Assembly (NCBI RefSeq): GCF_000371965.1
Contig: NZ_AQUO01000002.1
Location: 326,001 to 390,000 of the forward strand
Direction of reading: 5' to 3'
From: Paracoccus sp. N5
Lineage (GTDB): Bacteria; Pseudomonadota; Alphaproteobacteria; Rhodobacterales; Rhodobacteraceae
DNA length: 64,000 bases
The notes below the pieces were generated by a model, which saw only the letters and a list, made by a program, of their open reading frames with translations, searched no databases and was not told where the DNA came from. The position numbers were made by a program, and so were the translations under genes. Below, one piece after another: positions 16,225 through 32,256 of the stretch; the first letter of the stretch is position 1; the number at the start of each line of letters is the position of its first letter.

Positions 16225-16881
16225 ATGGGCGAGGAAGAGATGCTGAACACGCGCGCGCTGCTGGCGCTGACCGAGGCGTTGCGCTCGGGCGCGCTGCGCG
16301 CCGGGCAGTTCCTGTCCATGCCGCAGCTGGTCGAGATCCTGCGCGTGCCCATCGCCGCCGTGCGCGAGGCGACGCGCCACGGCCAGGTCTCGGGCTGGCT
16401 GGACGTGATCCCCAAGCGCGGCGTGCAGATCCTCGAGGCCGAGCCGGCGACGATCCGCGACAGCCTCGACCTGCGCATGGTGCTGGACCAGGAGGGCGCG
16501 CGCCGCTGGATCCGCGGCGGCCTCGATGCCGGCGAGCTGGCCGCGCTGCGCCAGGCGCATGAGCGGATGCGCGAGACGGCGCGCGGCGCCGGCACGCCCG
16601 AACTGTCGGCGCAGGCGATCCAGGTCGATCTGTCGCTGCACGACTTCCTGGCGCGCGGGCTGGGCAATCCGATGCTGCGCGCCGATTACGAAAGCAACCG
16701 CATCCGCATCGCCATCTTCCAGCGCGTCCGGCCCTTCGTGCAGGAGCGCGTCCGCTCGGCGATGGAGGAGCACCTGGCGATCATCGCCGCGCTGGAGCGC
16801 CGCGACAGCGCCGCGACCACCGACGCCATCGCCTATCACTGCGAGCGCACGCAGCATTGGTGGGGCGTCAGCCCGGCCTGA
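16225..16881 (+). CDS. GntR family (FadR/FCD type) transcriptional regulator
   Basis: The 218-residue regulator has an N-terminal winged helix (about 5-75; LSMPQLVEILRVPIAAVREA, VIPKRGVQILEA) and a C-terminal all-helical FCD-type ligand domain (DLRMVLDQEGARRW, QVDLSLHDFLARGLGNP, and a late AIAYHCERTQ). FCD domains bind carboxylates or other small ligands, often with a metal. It is divergent from the NCS1 permease and racemase-like pair across an AT-rich promoter and probably represses them. GGGAAGG lies about 12 bp before the ATG. The next 298 bp, to acnB, hold no gene. Confidence 0.88.
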   Translation: MGEEEMLNTRALLALTEALRSGALRAGQFLSMPQLVEILRVPIAAVREATRHGQVSGWLDVIPKRGVQILEAEPATIRDSLDLRMVLDQEGARRWIRGGLDAGELAALRQAHERMRETARGAGTPELSAQAIQVDLSLHDFLARGLGNPMLRADYESNRIRIAIFQRVRPFVQERVRSAMEEHLAIIAALERRDSAATTDAIAYHCERTQHWWGVSPA

Positions 16882-17084
16882 GGAGGGTTCTGCCGGGTGT
16901 TGGTCAGGGCTGCGGTCTCGCTATTGGGCAGGCGGCGCCGGATGCTGATGCCGGCGCGCATCGGCGGCACCTTCCCGAACCGCGAGCTGAAACACCGGCC
17001 GCCGAAACGGCGCTTGCCGGTGATTTTCCCGCCGCCCGCAGCGCGATCAGCGGCGCCGAACCTCTTGCGAGGCGGGGCGTTTTA

Positions 17085-17100
17085 GTATACCTCGGCATAC
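17085..17100. promoter_or_regulatory. GTATAC/GCATAC dyad upstream of acnB
   Basis: GTATAC (17085-17090) and GCATAC (17095-17100) form a near-perfect inverted repeat with a 4-bp spacer, 80 bp before the acnB start, inside the small AT-rich stretch TTTTAGTATACCTCGGCATA. The layout resembles a GntR-type operator. Which regulator binds is not known. Confidence 0.4.
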
Positions 17101-17179
17101 AATGAGCTTGCCGCCGCCCGCCAGACGTGACCGCGACCCGGTGTTCCTGCTCAATCGGCATTGAATCGTAGGGATCGTC

Positions 17180-19969
17180 ATGAGCTTGTACACCGACTAC
17201 CTAACCGAGATCGAAACGCGCAAGACCGCCGGGCTGCACCCCAAGCCCATCGACGATGGCGCCCTGGTGCAGGAGCTGATCGCGCAGATCGAACAGCCCG
17301 ACAGCCCGTATCGGGCCGATTCTCTGCAATTCTTCATCTACAACACCCTGCCCGGCACGACCAGCGCGGCGGCGGTCAAGGCGCGCTTTCTCAAGCGCAT
17401 CGTCCTGGGCGAGGCGGTGGTGCCGGAGATCCCGGTGGCCTTTGCCTTCGAACTCTTGTCGCACATGAAGGGCGGGCCTTCGGTCGGGGTGCTGCTGGAT
17501 CTGGCCTTGGGGGCCGATGAAGCCATCGCCCGGCAGGCCGCCGAGGTGCTCAAGACCCAGGTGTTCCTCTACGACGCGGACATGGGCCGGCTGGCCGAGG
17601 CCTTCAAGGCCGGCAACCCGGTCGCCCGCGACATCCTGGAAAGCTATGCCAAGGCCGAGTTCTTTACCAAGCTGCCCCCGGTCCCGGACGAGATCAAGGT
17701 CGTGACCTATATCGCCGCCGAGGGCGACATCTCGACCGACCTGCTGTCGCCCGGCAACCAGGCGCATTCGCGCTCGGACCGCGAATTGCACGGCCAATGT
17801 ATGATCTCGCCCGAGGCGCAGGCCGAGATCGTCGCGCTGCAAGCCCGGCACCCCGACAAGCGGGTGATGCTGATCGCGGAAAAGGGCACCATGGGCGTCG
17901 GCTCCTCGCGCATGTCGGGGGTGAACAACGTCGCGCTCTGGACCGGCCGGCAGGCCAGCCCCTATGTGCCCTTCGTCAACATCGCCCCGGTGGTCGCGGG
18001 CACGAACGGCATCTCGCCGATCTTCCTGACCACGGTGGACGTGACCGGCGGCATCGGCATCAACCTGAAGAACTGGGTCAAGAAGACCGGCCCGGACGGC
18101 AAGCCGATCCTGAACAATGACGGCAACCCGATCCTGGAGCAGGCCTATTCGGTCGAGACCGGCACCGTCCTGACCATCGACGCGAAGAACAGGACGCTGC
18201 GCGACGAGACCGGCAGGGAACTGGTCGACATCGCCGCCTCGTTCACGCCGCAGCGGCTGGAGTTCCAGCGGGCCGGCGGCTCCTATGCCATCGTCTTCGG
18301 CAAGAAGCTGCAGACCTTCGCCGCGCAGACGCTGGGCGTCGAGCCGCTGCCGGTCTTCGCCCCGAACAAGGAGATCAGCATCCCGGACCAGGGCCTGACC
18401 GCGGTCGAGAAGATCTTCAACGCCAATGCCGTGGGCGTCACCCCGGGCAAGGTGCTGCATGCCGGTTCCGACGTGCGGGTGCGCGTGAACATCGTCGGCT
18501 CGCAGGATACCACCGGGCTGATGACCGCACAGGAGCTCGAGGCGATGGCGGCGACCGTCATCTCGCCCCTGGTCGACGGCGCCTATCAGTCGGGCTGCCA
18601 CACGGCTTCCGTCTGGGACCGCAAGGCGCAGGAGAACATCCCGAAGCTCATGGCCTTCATGAACAATTTCGGCCTGATCACCGCGCGCGACCCCAAGGGC
18701 GTCTATCACGCCATGACCGACGTGATTCACAAGGTGCTGAACGACATCACCGTGGACGACTGGGCGATCATCATCGGCGGCGACAGCCACACGCGCATGT
18801 CCAAGGGCGTGGCCTTCGGCGCCGACTCGGGCACGGTGGCGCTGGCGCTCGCCACGGGCGAGGCGACCATGCCGATCCCGGAGTCGGTCAAGGTGACGTT
18901 CAAGGGCCGGATGCAGCCGCATATGGACTTCCGCGACGTGGTCCACGCCACCCAGGCGCAGATGCTCAAGCAATGCGGCGACAATGTGTTCCAGGGCCGG
19001 GTGATCGAGGTCCATATCGGCACGCTGCTGGCCGACCAGGCCTTCACCTTCACCGACTGGACGGCCGAGATGAAGGCCAAGGCCTCGATCTGCATCTCGC
19101 AGGACGAGACGCTGATCGAATCGCTGGAGATCGCCAAGTCGCGCATCCAGATCATGATCGACAAGGGCATGGAGAACCCGGCCGGCACGCTGCGCGGCCT
19201 GATCGCCAAGGCGGATGCGCGCATCGCCCAGATCCGCTCGGGCGAGCGGCCGGCGCTGGCGCCCGATGCCAATGCGAAATATTTCGCCGAGGTCGTCGTG
19301 GACCTGGACCTGATCGACGAGCCGATGATCGCCGACCCGGACGTGAACAACGCCGACGTTTCCAAGCGCTACACCCATGACACCATCCGCCCGGTGTCCT
19401 ATTACGGCGGCACGAAAAAGGTCGACCTGGGCTTCGTCGGCTCGTGCATGGTGCACAAGGGCGACGTCAAGATCGTCGCCCAGATGCTGAAGAACATCGA
19501 GAAGGCCCAGGGCAAGGTCGAGTTCAAGGCGCCGCTGGTCGTCGCCGCCCCGACCTACAACATCATCGACGAGCTGAAGGCCGAGGGCGACTGGGAGATC
19601 CTGCAGAAATACTCGGGCTTCGAATTCGACGACCTGGCGCCCAAGAGCAAGGCCCGCACCGAATACGAGAACATCCTGTATCTGGAGCGCCCGGGCTGCA
19701 ACCTGTGCATGGGCAACCAGGAAAAGGCCGAAAAGGGCGACACGGTGCTGGCCACTTCGACCCGGCTGTTCCAGGGCCGCGTGGTCGAGGACACCGCCGA
19801 GAAGAAGGGCGAATCGCTGCTGGCCTCGACGCCGGTGGTGGTGCTGTCGGCGATCCTGGGCCGCACGCCGAGCGCCGAGGAATACAAGGCCGCGGTCGAA
19901 GGGATCGAGCTGACCCGCTTTGCCCCGCCGCTGGAAAACCCCGGCCTGGCGCGGTCGGTGCATTTCTGA
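17180..19969 (+). CDS. acnB: Aconitate hydratase B (bifunctional, 2-methylisocitrate dehydratase)
   Basis: AcnB isomerises citrate and isocitrate in the TCA cycle and can dehydrate 2-methylisocitrate. The 929-residue protein has the AcnB order: an N-terminal HEAT-like helical domain (LLSHMKGGPSVGVLLDLA), the swivelling domain (IAEKGTMGVGSSRMSGVNN), then the aconitase core. The [4Fe-4S] ligands are visible at VGSCMVHKGD and GCNLCMGNQ. The active-site GGDSHTRMSKGVAFGAD segment is intact. Length fits the family. The gene appears monocistronic, preceded by a GTATAC dyad and ended by a strong hairpin. Assignment is secure. Confidence 0.97.
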   Translation: MSLYTDYLTEIETRKTAGLHPKPIDDGALVQELIAQIEQPDSPYRADSLQFFIYNTLPGTTSAAAVKARFLKRIVLGEAVVPEIPVAFAFELLSHMKGGPSVGVLLDLALGADEAIARQAAEVLKTQVFLYDADMGRLAEAFKAGNPVARDILESYAKAEFFTKLPPVPDEIKVVTYIAAEGDISTDLLSPGNQAHSRSDRELHGQCMISPEAQAEIVALQARHPDKRVMLIAEKGTMGVGSSRMSGVNNVALWTGRQASPYVPFVNIAPVVAGTNGISPIFLTTVDVTGGIGINLKNWVKKTGPDGKPILNNDGNPILEQAYSVETGTVLTIDAKNRTLRDETGRELVDIAASFTPQRLEFQRAGGSYAIVFGKKLQTFAAQTLGVEPLPVFAPNKEISIPDQGLTAVEKIFNANAVGVTPGKVLHAGSDVRVRVNIVGSQDTTGLMTAQELEAMAATVISPLVDGAYQSGCHTASVWDRKAQENIPKLMAFMNNFGLITARDPKGVYHAMTDVIHKVLNDITVDDWAIIIGGDSHTRMSKGVAFGADSGTVALALATGEATMPIPESVKVTFKGRMQPHMDFRDVVHATQAQMLKQCGDNVFQGRVIEVHIGTLLADQAFTFTDWTAEMKAKASICISQDETLIESLEIAKSRIQIMIDKGMENPAGTLRGLIAKADARIAQIRSGERPALAPDANAKYFAEVVVDLDLIDEPMIADPDVNNADVSKRYTHDTIRPVSYYGGTKKVDLGFVGSCMVHKGDVKIVAQMLKNIEKAQGKVEFKAPLVVAAPTYNIIDELKAEGDWEILQKYSGFEFDDLAPKSKARTEYENILYLERPGCNLCMGNQEKAEKGDTVLATSTRLFQGRVVEDTAEKKGESLLASTPVVVLSAILGRTPSAEEYKAAVEGIELTRFAPPLENPGLARSVHF

Positions 19970-19988
19970 ACGGGATGGAAAAGGGAAG

Positions 19989-20012
19989 GGGCCGCGGCGA
20001 CGCGGCCCTTTT
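19989..20012 (+). terminator. Rho-independent terminator of acnB
   Basis: GGGCCGCG (19989-19996), a GCGA tetraloop and CGCGGCCC (20001-20008) are followed by TTTTCC. The hairpin is 20 bp behind the acnB stop. Stem, stable tetraloop and T-run make a classical intrinsic terminator. Confidence 0.85.
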
Positions 20013-20475
20013 CCTGTCCTGGGGCGGGGTTAAGGCGCGGTTTGCGGGACATGGCGGTTCTTCCGCCGCCACGGTTCATCTGCCGACTCTCGATACGGCG
20101 AAAGCAGCAGTTATCGAAGGCCGTTCGCGACGACGGCGCCGGCTGCTCCGGTATAAGCTTCGCATCCGTGCCTTTTGCGGTCCAGCCGCGCCGGGATTGG
20201 GAAACGGGCAAAGCCGTCCGCTTCGGATCAGGCCGCCTGGTCAGTCGCACCGCTGGGCCCGTCGCCGGGAACGAGAGCGGCGTGCTCTTTTTCGCATCGG
20301 ACTGCCCGGCCCGGCCGGCACTTCAGGAGCGCCCTTGGCCCCCGCGGGACTGCCAGGAACATTGACGCCAGGCTCGCGAGATTCTCACGCCATCCCGCCC
20401 AAGCCCTTGCCGGGGCTATCGCAGAAAGCCATTCCATCCCATCGCCAAGCGCCGCACAGGTGGCCGCCGGTGGCG
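20013..20475. other. Non-coding interval between acnB and the 53-residue gene
   Basis: I see no supportable gene in these 460 bp. Open frames exist on both strands but lack ribosome binding sites, recognisable domains and consistent coding bias. It may hold a decayed gene or an untranslated RNA; nothing in the sequence decides this. Confidence 0.5.
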
Positions 20476-20637
20476 TTAATCCTTGGGTTTCACCCTGTTG
20501 GTTTTCCCCACATCCGTCGGAATGGTCGAAGGGGGCGCATCTGACGGCTTGGGCTTGGCGTGGCCCGGTCCATCAGGCTCCTTGCGCTCCTCTTCCATCT
20601 CTGCGGGATAGGTCGTCCGATCTGGGTCTTTGGTCAT
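20476..20637 (-). CDS. Hypothetical 53-residue hydrophilic protein
   Basis: A short minus-strand frame starts MTKDPDRTTYPAEMEEERKE and ends NRVKPKD. It is preceded by TGGAGG five bases before the ATG, a near-ideal ribosome binding site. The peptide is very rich in Lys, Glu, Asp and Pro (PGHAKPKPSDAPPS), has no Cys, Trp or Phe, and is probably disordered. I do not recognise a family. The strong Shine-Dalgarno sequence, the complete small frame and the lack of any overlapping alternative gene argue that it is real. Function is unknown. Confidence 0.6.
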   Translation of the reverse strand: MTKDPDRTTYPAEMEEERKEPDGPGHAKPKPSDAPPSTIPTDVGKTNRVKPKD

Positions 20638-20719
20638 GTCCGCCTCCAGGATGATGGATCAACCGGCAGCACCGGGTGATGTTCCCGCCGCGGATCGCAG
20701 GAGCGGAAAATGGCCTTCT

Positions 20720-21277
20720 TCAGCCGGCGAACACATCGATGGCGGGCAGGTCGGTCAGGCTGACGCCCAGCAGTTGCAGGGCCGGCAGCGAGACCTGGCT
20801 GCCGCCGCCCGCCGCGCCGCCCAGCGGGATCAGCCGCACCTTGGCGGATTTTCCATTGGCCGGATTCACGATCCGGCCCTGGGTTTCCGACTGGACCAGC
20901 GGCGTCTTGACCCAGAAGCCCGGCTGCGACGGATCGCCCAGCGAGGCGATGGTCGTGCCCAGCCGGCGCTCGCCGCCCGCCGGAGCGGCGGCGGCCTGCC
21001 GGCGTTCGCTGCGGGTGGTGGTGTTCAGCGCCTCGGCCGCCTGCGCGGCCGGCTCGCCGATCGAGGAGATGCCGCTGGTCTTGCCCGGGGTGCGCGGCGC
21101 GGTTCCGGTCAGCACCGGGCCGCGGATCACCGGCTGGCCGGTCGCCGGATCGGTCATCGTGTCCAGCGGCGCGCCGGGCACCGCCCGGGCCTGCTGCGCG
21201 GTCTTGTCGGTCTGCGCGCAGGCGGCGAGCGCCAGAAGCAGCAGCACGCCCAGCATGCGGCGGAATGGATCGGTCAT
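20720..21277 (-). CDS. Rhodobacterales-type lipoprotein of unknown function
   Basis: The 185-residue protein starts MTDPFRRMLGVLLLLALAACAQT, a lipoprotein signal with lipobox LAAC, so it should be lipidated and sit in an outer or inner membrane leaflet. A flexible Pro/Thr/Ala-rich middle follows. The C-terminal 75 residues (TIASLGDPSQPGFWVKTPLV, GRIVNPANGKSAKVRLIPLG, LLGVSLTDLPAIDVF) resemble a double-psi beta-barrel such as that of RlpA, but this is only an impression. ATG 21275-21277 was chosen because it gives the signal peptide and is preceded by GAGGGGGTTTC on the minus strand. Confidence 0.75.
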   Translation of the reverse strand: MTDPFRRMLGVLLLLALAACAQTDKTAQQARAVPGAPLDTMTDPATGQPVIRGPVLTGTAPRTPGKTSGISSIGEPAAQAAEALNTTTRSERRQAAAAPAGGERRLGTTIASLGDPSQPGFWVKTPLVQSETQGRIVNPANGKSAKVRLIPLGGAAGGGSQVSLPALQLLGVSLTDLPAIDVFAG

Positions 21278-21421
21278 GAAACCCCCTCGTGCTTCGGAAA
21301 TTCCTGGCAAGGCTAGACCCGGGGGTGCGGCCCTGTCCACCGCTACCCGCTTTCTTGGTTACGAGACCATCAACGGATCGGCCAGCTTGCGCCGATGCCG
21401 ACGCGCGCCTATTTTGACGGC

Positions 21422-22429
21422 ATGGACACGCGCGCGCCCCTTGTCGATCCCTTTGCCCGGCCGATCAGCTACCTGCGGGTCTCGGTGACGGATCGCTGCG
21501 ATTTCCGCTGCACCTATTGCATGGCCGAGCACATGCAGTTCCTGCCCAAGAAGGATCTGCTGACGCTGGAAGAGCTGGACCGGCTCTGTTCCGCCTTCGT
21601 CGACCTGGGCGTGCGCAAGCTGCGCATCACCGGGGGCGAGCCGCTGGTGCGGCGCAATATCATGGAATTCTTCCGGGCCATGTCGCGGCATTTGGACGCA
21701 GGCCTGGACGAGCTGACCCTGACCACCAATGGCAGCCAGCTGGCCCGCTTTGCCGATGAACTGGCCGGTTGCGGGGTGCGGCGGGTCAATGTCTCGCTCG
21801 ATACGCTGGACGCCGACCGTTTCGCGCGGATCACCCGCTGGGGCCGGCTGCCGCAGGTGCTGGACGGGATCGCGGCCGCGAAACGCGCCGGCATGCGGGT
21901 CAAGATCAACACCGTCGCCCTGAAGGGCTTCAATGAGGACGAGCTTTTCCCGCTGCTCGACTGGTGCGCGGGCGAAGGCCACGACCTGACCTTCATCGAG
22001 GTCATGCCCATGGGCGAAATGGGCGAGGAGCAGCGCCTGGACCAGTATTGGGCGCTGTCGGACCTGCGCCGGCGGCTGGAAAGCCGGCTGACCCTGACGC
22101 CCCTGGCCGAGCGCACCGGCGGGCCCGCCCGCTATGTCCGCATCGAGGAAACCGGGCAGAAGATCGGCTTCATCACGCCGCTGACGCATAATTTCTGCGA
22201 AAGCTGCAACCGCGTCCGCCTGACCTGCACGGGCGAGCTGTTCATGTGCCTGGGGCAGGAGGATCGCGCCGACCTGCGCGCGCCGCTGCGCGCCAGCGCC
22301 GAGGACGAGCCGGTGCGGCAGGCGATCCGCGAGGCGATCTCGCGCAAGCCCAAGGGGCATGATTTCGACTATTCCCGTCAGCATGTTGCGGGCCAGGTGA
22401 CCCGCTTCATGAGCCACACCGGCGGCTAG
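21422..22429 (+). CDS. moaA: GTP 3',8-cyclase MoaA
   Basis: MoaA is the radical-SAM enzyme that starts molybdenum cofactor synthesis from GTP, together with MoaC. The 335-residue product has the N-terminal SAM cluster ligands C26, C30 and C33 (CDFRCTYC), [11 protein letters not shown], and a C-terminal second cluster ([13 protein letters not shown]). It ends in the usual double glycine. I chose ATG 21422 because the family N-terminus starts close to [17 protein letters not shown] 21395 would add nine residues. It supplies cofactor needed by the nitrate reductase whose operon end opens the window. The stop overlaps that of the convergent GFA gene. Confidence 0.94.
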   Translation: MDTRAPLVDPFARPISYLRVSVTDRCDFRCTYCMAEHMQFLPKKDLLTLEELDRLCSAFVDLGVRKLRITGGEPLVRRNIMEFFRAMSRHLDAGLDELTLTTNGSQLARFADELAGCGVRRVNVSLDTLDADRFARITRWGRLPQVLDGIAAAKRAGMRVKINTVALKGFNEDELFPLLDWCAGEGHDLTFIEVMPMGEMGEEQRLDQYWALSDLRRRLESRLTLTPLAERTGGPARYVRIEETGQKIGFITPLTHNFCESCNRVRLTCTGELFMCLGQEDRADLRAPLRASAEDEPVRQAIREAISRKPKGHDFDYSRQHVAGQVTRFMSHTGG

Positions 22430-22779
22430 AAGCTGGCGCCGTCCACCGCCTGGCTGGGCAGGGCGCGGGCATCGACGCCTTCCAGGCAATTGACGTTGAC
22501 CGCGACCACCTCGGTGCCGTCCGGACTGGTGCCGCGGGCATAGGATTCGATGCCGCAGGTCGGGCAGAACAGGTGGTGGATCGCCTTGCGATTGAACAGG
22601 TATTCCGTCACCGGCCCTTCGGCGGTCAGCCCGAAGTCGGCGGCCGGCACGAAGGTCAGCACCGACCCCAGCCGCTTGCAGCGCGAGCAGTTGCAGGTCA
22701 CGGTCTGGTCCAGATCGGCCTCGACCTCATAGGCGACGGCGCCGCATTGGCAGCTTCCCTTGTAATGGTGTCTCGCCAT
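22426..22779 (-). CDS. GFA family (glutathione-dependent formaldehyde-activating enzyme-like) protein
   Basis: The 117-residue protein has the GFA zinc-binding fold: [14 protein letters not shown] at the start (C10, C12), [18 protein letters not shown], and [13 protein letters not shown]. These cysteines form the two zinc sites of the family. Gfa itself speeds the formation of S-hydroxymethylglutathione in Paracoccus, but most family members have unproven roles, and this copy is not beside flhA-type formaldehyde genes. GGAGGAAAGC lies just before the ATG on the minus strand. The family call is firm; the substrate is not. Confidence 0.86.
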   Translation of the reverse strand: MARHHYKGSCQCGAVAYEVEADLDQTVTCNCSRCKRLGSVLTFVPAADFGLTAEGPVTEYLFNRKAIHHLFCPTCGIESYARGTSPDGTEVVAVNVNCLEGVDARALPSQAVDGASF

Positions 22780-22838
22780 GCTTTCCTCCGGGTTTTCGGT
22801 CATGGTGGGGCAGGCCGGCCGCCAGCGCAAGCGGAAAT

Positions 22839-22853
22839 GTTCGCTTGATGTTC
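22839..22853. promoter_or_regulatory. LexA (SOS) box upstream of uvrA
   Basis: GTTC-GCTTGAT-GTTC matches exactly the alphaproteobacterial LexA operator GTTC-N7-GTTC. It lies 66 bp before the uvrA start codon. uvrA is a known SOS gene in alphaproteobacteria, so LexA control is well supported. Confidence 0.88.
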
Positions 22854-22918
22854 CGTTAACGGTTGTCATTTCCGCGATCATGCCTATCTGATGCGCTTGG
22901 CGGAATCAGGACGGCACG

Positions 22919-25777
<2,859 letters not shown>

Positions 25778-25840
25778 CCTTGGCGCGCCGTGGCCGTTAA
25801 AAGATGAATCAGGCGAGCCTCTCGCCGGCGCGGCCATGAC

Positions 25841-25882
25841 GGCTTCTTTGCTCCCCAAATACCCCGGCGGCAGACCCGCCGG
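25841..25882 (-). repeat. Extragenic hairpin repeat, copy 1
   Basis: Read on the minus strand: stem CCGGCGG, loop GTCTG, stem CCGCCGG, then GGTATTTGGGGAGCAAAGAA. It shares the layout (hairpin, GTCTG-like loop, GG-TATTT, purine-rich tail) with the element at 49841-49891 on the plus strand, so the two look like copies of one repeat family. Confidence 0.5.
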
Positions 25883-26036
25883 CGCGTTCGGCCGAGTATT
25901 CCGGCAGAGGTCTCCATGCCCGGCTTCATGCCCGTGAAGATCGACGGCCTGGGGCTTCGCGCTGAAATCGGGTGCGAGGCCCGCCCCGGACCCTCCAGCT
26001 GCCTGCGGCAAAGCTGAGTAAAACACCATGAAAATG

Positions 26037-26061
26037 CGCCGCGAAAAACGGCGGTTTTCTT
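26037..26061 (+). terminator. Possible uvrA terminator
   Basis: CGCCG (26037-26041) and CGGCG (26049-26053) enclose a CGAAAAA loop and are followed by GTTTTCTT. The stem is short. It lies 260 bp behind the uvrA stop and 140 bp before nuoA, so it could insulate the nuo operon. Confidence 0.4.
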
Positions 26062-26109
26062 GCCCGCAAGCCGTCCGAAACCCCAAGTGACGCGGGGGCG
26101 GGCCGTTGA

Positions 26110-27089
<980 letters not shown>

Positions 27090-27093
27090 GGCC

Positions 27094-27704
27094 ATGTCCG
27101 ACGAATCCCTGCTGGAACTGGCCGAGCACATCACGCTGCGCCGCGAGGGCGACCTGGTGGCGACCGAGGTGGCCTTTGGCGAGCTGACGCTGACCGCGAC
27201 GCTGACCGGCCTGACCGGGCTGATCGAATTCCTGCGCAGCGACGCAAATTGCCGCTTTGCCACGCTGATCGACATCACCGCCGTGGACCATCCGGCCCGC
27301 CCGGCGCGCTTCGACATGGTCTATCACCTGCTGTCGATGTATCGCAACCAGCGCATCCGGGTGAAGGTCCAGGTGCGCGAGGACGAGCTGGTGCCCAGCC
27401 TGATCGGCATCTTCCCCGGCGCCAACTGGTATGAGCGCGAGGTCTTCGATATGTTCGGGATCCTGTTCTCGGGCCACCCGGACCTGCGCCGCATCCTGAC
27501 CGACTATGGCTTCCGCGGCCATCCGCTGCGCAAGGACTTCCCCACCACCGGCTATACCGAGGTGCGCTGGAACGACGTCGAGAAGCGCGTGGTCTACGAG
27601 CCGGTGGCGCTGGTTCAGGAATACCGGCAGTTCGACTTCCTCTCGCCGTGGGAGGGCGCGAAATACGTGCTGCCCGGCGACGAGAAGGCGCCGGAGGCCA
27701 AGAA

Positions 27705-27708
<4 letters not shown>
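27094..27708 (+). CDS. nuoC: NADH-quinone oxidoreductase subunit C (Nqo5)
   Basis: NuoC is the 30-kDa subunit of the complex I connecting module. The 204-residue product has the family segments [41 protein letters not shown] and [20 protein letters not shown], and it lacks any fusion to NuoD (which occurs in enterobacteria). It starts four bases after nuoB. Its stop overlaps the GTG of the following accessory thioesterase gene, so translation is coupled. Length is close to that of the Paracoccus Nqo5 protein. Confidence 0.96.
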
Positions 27709-29376
<1,668 letters not shown>

Positions 29377-29377
<1 letters not shown>

Positions 29378-30096
29378 TGCTGCGCCGTCTGTCCCCCATC
29401 CAGCCGGACTCGTTCGAGTTCACGCCCGCCAACCTGGAATGGGCCCGCGCCCAGATGACCAAATACCCGGAAGGGCGCCAGCAATCGGCGGTGATCCCGA
29501 TCCTGTGGCGGGCGCAGGAGCAGGAGGGCTGGCTGACCCGGCCGGCCATCGAATATGTCGGCAACCTGCTGGGCATGCCCTATATCCGCGTGCTCGAGGT
29601 CGCGACATTCTACTTCATGTTCCAGCTGCAACCCGTTGGCAGCGTGGCGCATATCCAGATCTGCGGCACCACGACCTGCATGATCTGCGGCGCCGAGGAC
29701 CTGATCCGCGTCTGCAAGGAAAAGATCGCGCCGCATGCGCATGAGGTCTCGGCCGACGGCCGCTTCAGCTGGGAAGAGGTCGAATGCCTGGGCGCCTGCA
29801 CCAATGCGCCCATGGCCCAGATCGGCAAGGATTTCTACGAGGATCTGACGGTCGAGAAGCTCTCGGCGCTGATCGACAGCTTCGCCGCCGGCGAGGTGCC
29901 GTTGCCCGGGCCGCAGAACGGCCGCTTCTCGGCCGAGGCGCTGGGGGGGCCGACCGCGCTGGCCGGGTTGAAGGGCGGCGAGCAGTATAATGGCAGCGTC
30001 GCGCGCGCGGTGCAGATCCGCGACACGATCAAGCGTATTGACGGGACCGAGGTTCCGATCACCACGCCTTGGCTTGCCGCGGAAAAGCAGGCTTAA
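29377..30096 (+). CDS. nuoE: NADH-quinone oxidoreductase subunit E (Nqo2)
   Basis: NuoE is the 24-kDa subunit with the [2Fe-2S] cluster N1a next to FMN. The 239-residue protein shows the thioredoxin-like ligand set in [14 protein letters not shown] and [12 protein letters not shown], preceded by [15 protein letters not shown]-terminal extension of about 75 residues ([18 protein letters not shown] and onward) goes beyond the E. coli protein and is typical of the Rhodobacterales form. The gene starts on the last base of the nuoD stop. Two accessory genes follow before nuoF. Confidence 0.97.
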
Positions 30097-30123
30097 TCCC
30101 AGGGGTAAAGAGTTCGGATCGCC

Positions 30124-30692
30124 ATGGAACGGGCAGAGTGCAACAGGAACTGCTGGATCTCGGCGGCCATCGCCGGGACCGTGGTCTTGCTGTTCGTCTC
30201 GGGTCTGGGCGAGCTGAACTGGCTGGGCGGGCTGTTCCTGGGCTTCGTGACCTTCATGCTGTTCGGGTCGCTGATGGTCTGGCTGGTCTGCCACGACATG
30301 CCGCTGCCAGTGCCGCCGCTGGAGGCCACGCCGCCCGAGGATTGGCGCCGGCGCCAGGCCGACAGCCAGCCCGAGGCGCTGCTGGTCTCGGCCAGCCTGC
30401 CCGAGACCCCGGCGCCGGTGCAGATGCCGCTGCGGGCCGGGGATGCCGTGGACGACCTGCGCCGGATCAAGGGCATCGGGCCCAAGATCTCGGACTGGCT
30501 GAACGCCAATGGCGTGACGCGCTATGACCAGATCGCCAGCTGGGATGCGGTGGCGGTCGCGGATTTCGTCCAGCGCATGGGGCGCATGGGCAGCCGGATC
30601 GAGGCCGACGACTGGGTCGGTCAGGCGAAGGTATTGGCGGCGGGCGGCGAGACCGAGCATTCCCGCCGCGTCGACAAGGGCGAGCCGGGCTG

Positions 30693-30693
<1 letters not shown>
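30124..30693 (+). CDS. Membrane-anchored helix-hairpin-helix protein in the nuo operon
   Basis: The 189-residue protein has two N-terminal transmembrane segments (about 11-27 and 31-56) containing a CNRNC pair just before TM1. A Pro-rich linker follows, then a helix-hairpin-helix type domain near residues 110-170 (DDLRRIKGIGPKISDWLNANGV, then RYDQIASW and FVQRMGRMG). This domain is the 'predicted 5' DNA nuclease, flap endonuclease-1-like' fold found in several membrane or ribosomal proteins; catalysis is unlikely. It is one of the conserved unidentified frames of the Paracoccus complex I cluster. It overlaps the next gene by one base. Function is unknown. Confidence 0.8.

Positions 30694-32256
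<1,563 letters not shown>

Noticed and set aside
17201..19963. 920-codon minus-strand open frame opposite acnB
   Set aside because: It mirrors acnB exactly, has a low-complexity Arg/Gly/Asp composition and no domain; it is a shadow of the real gene.
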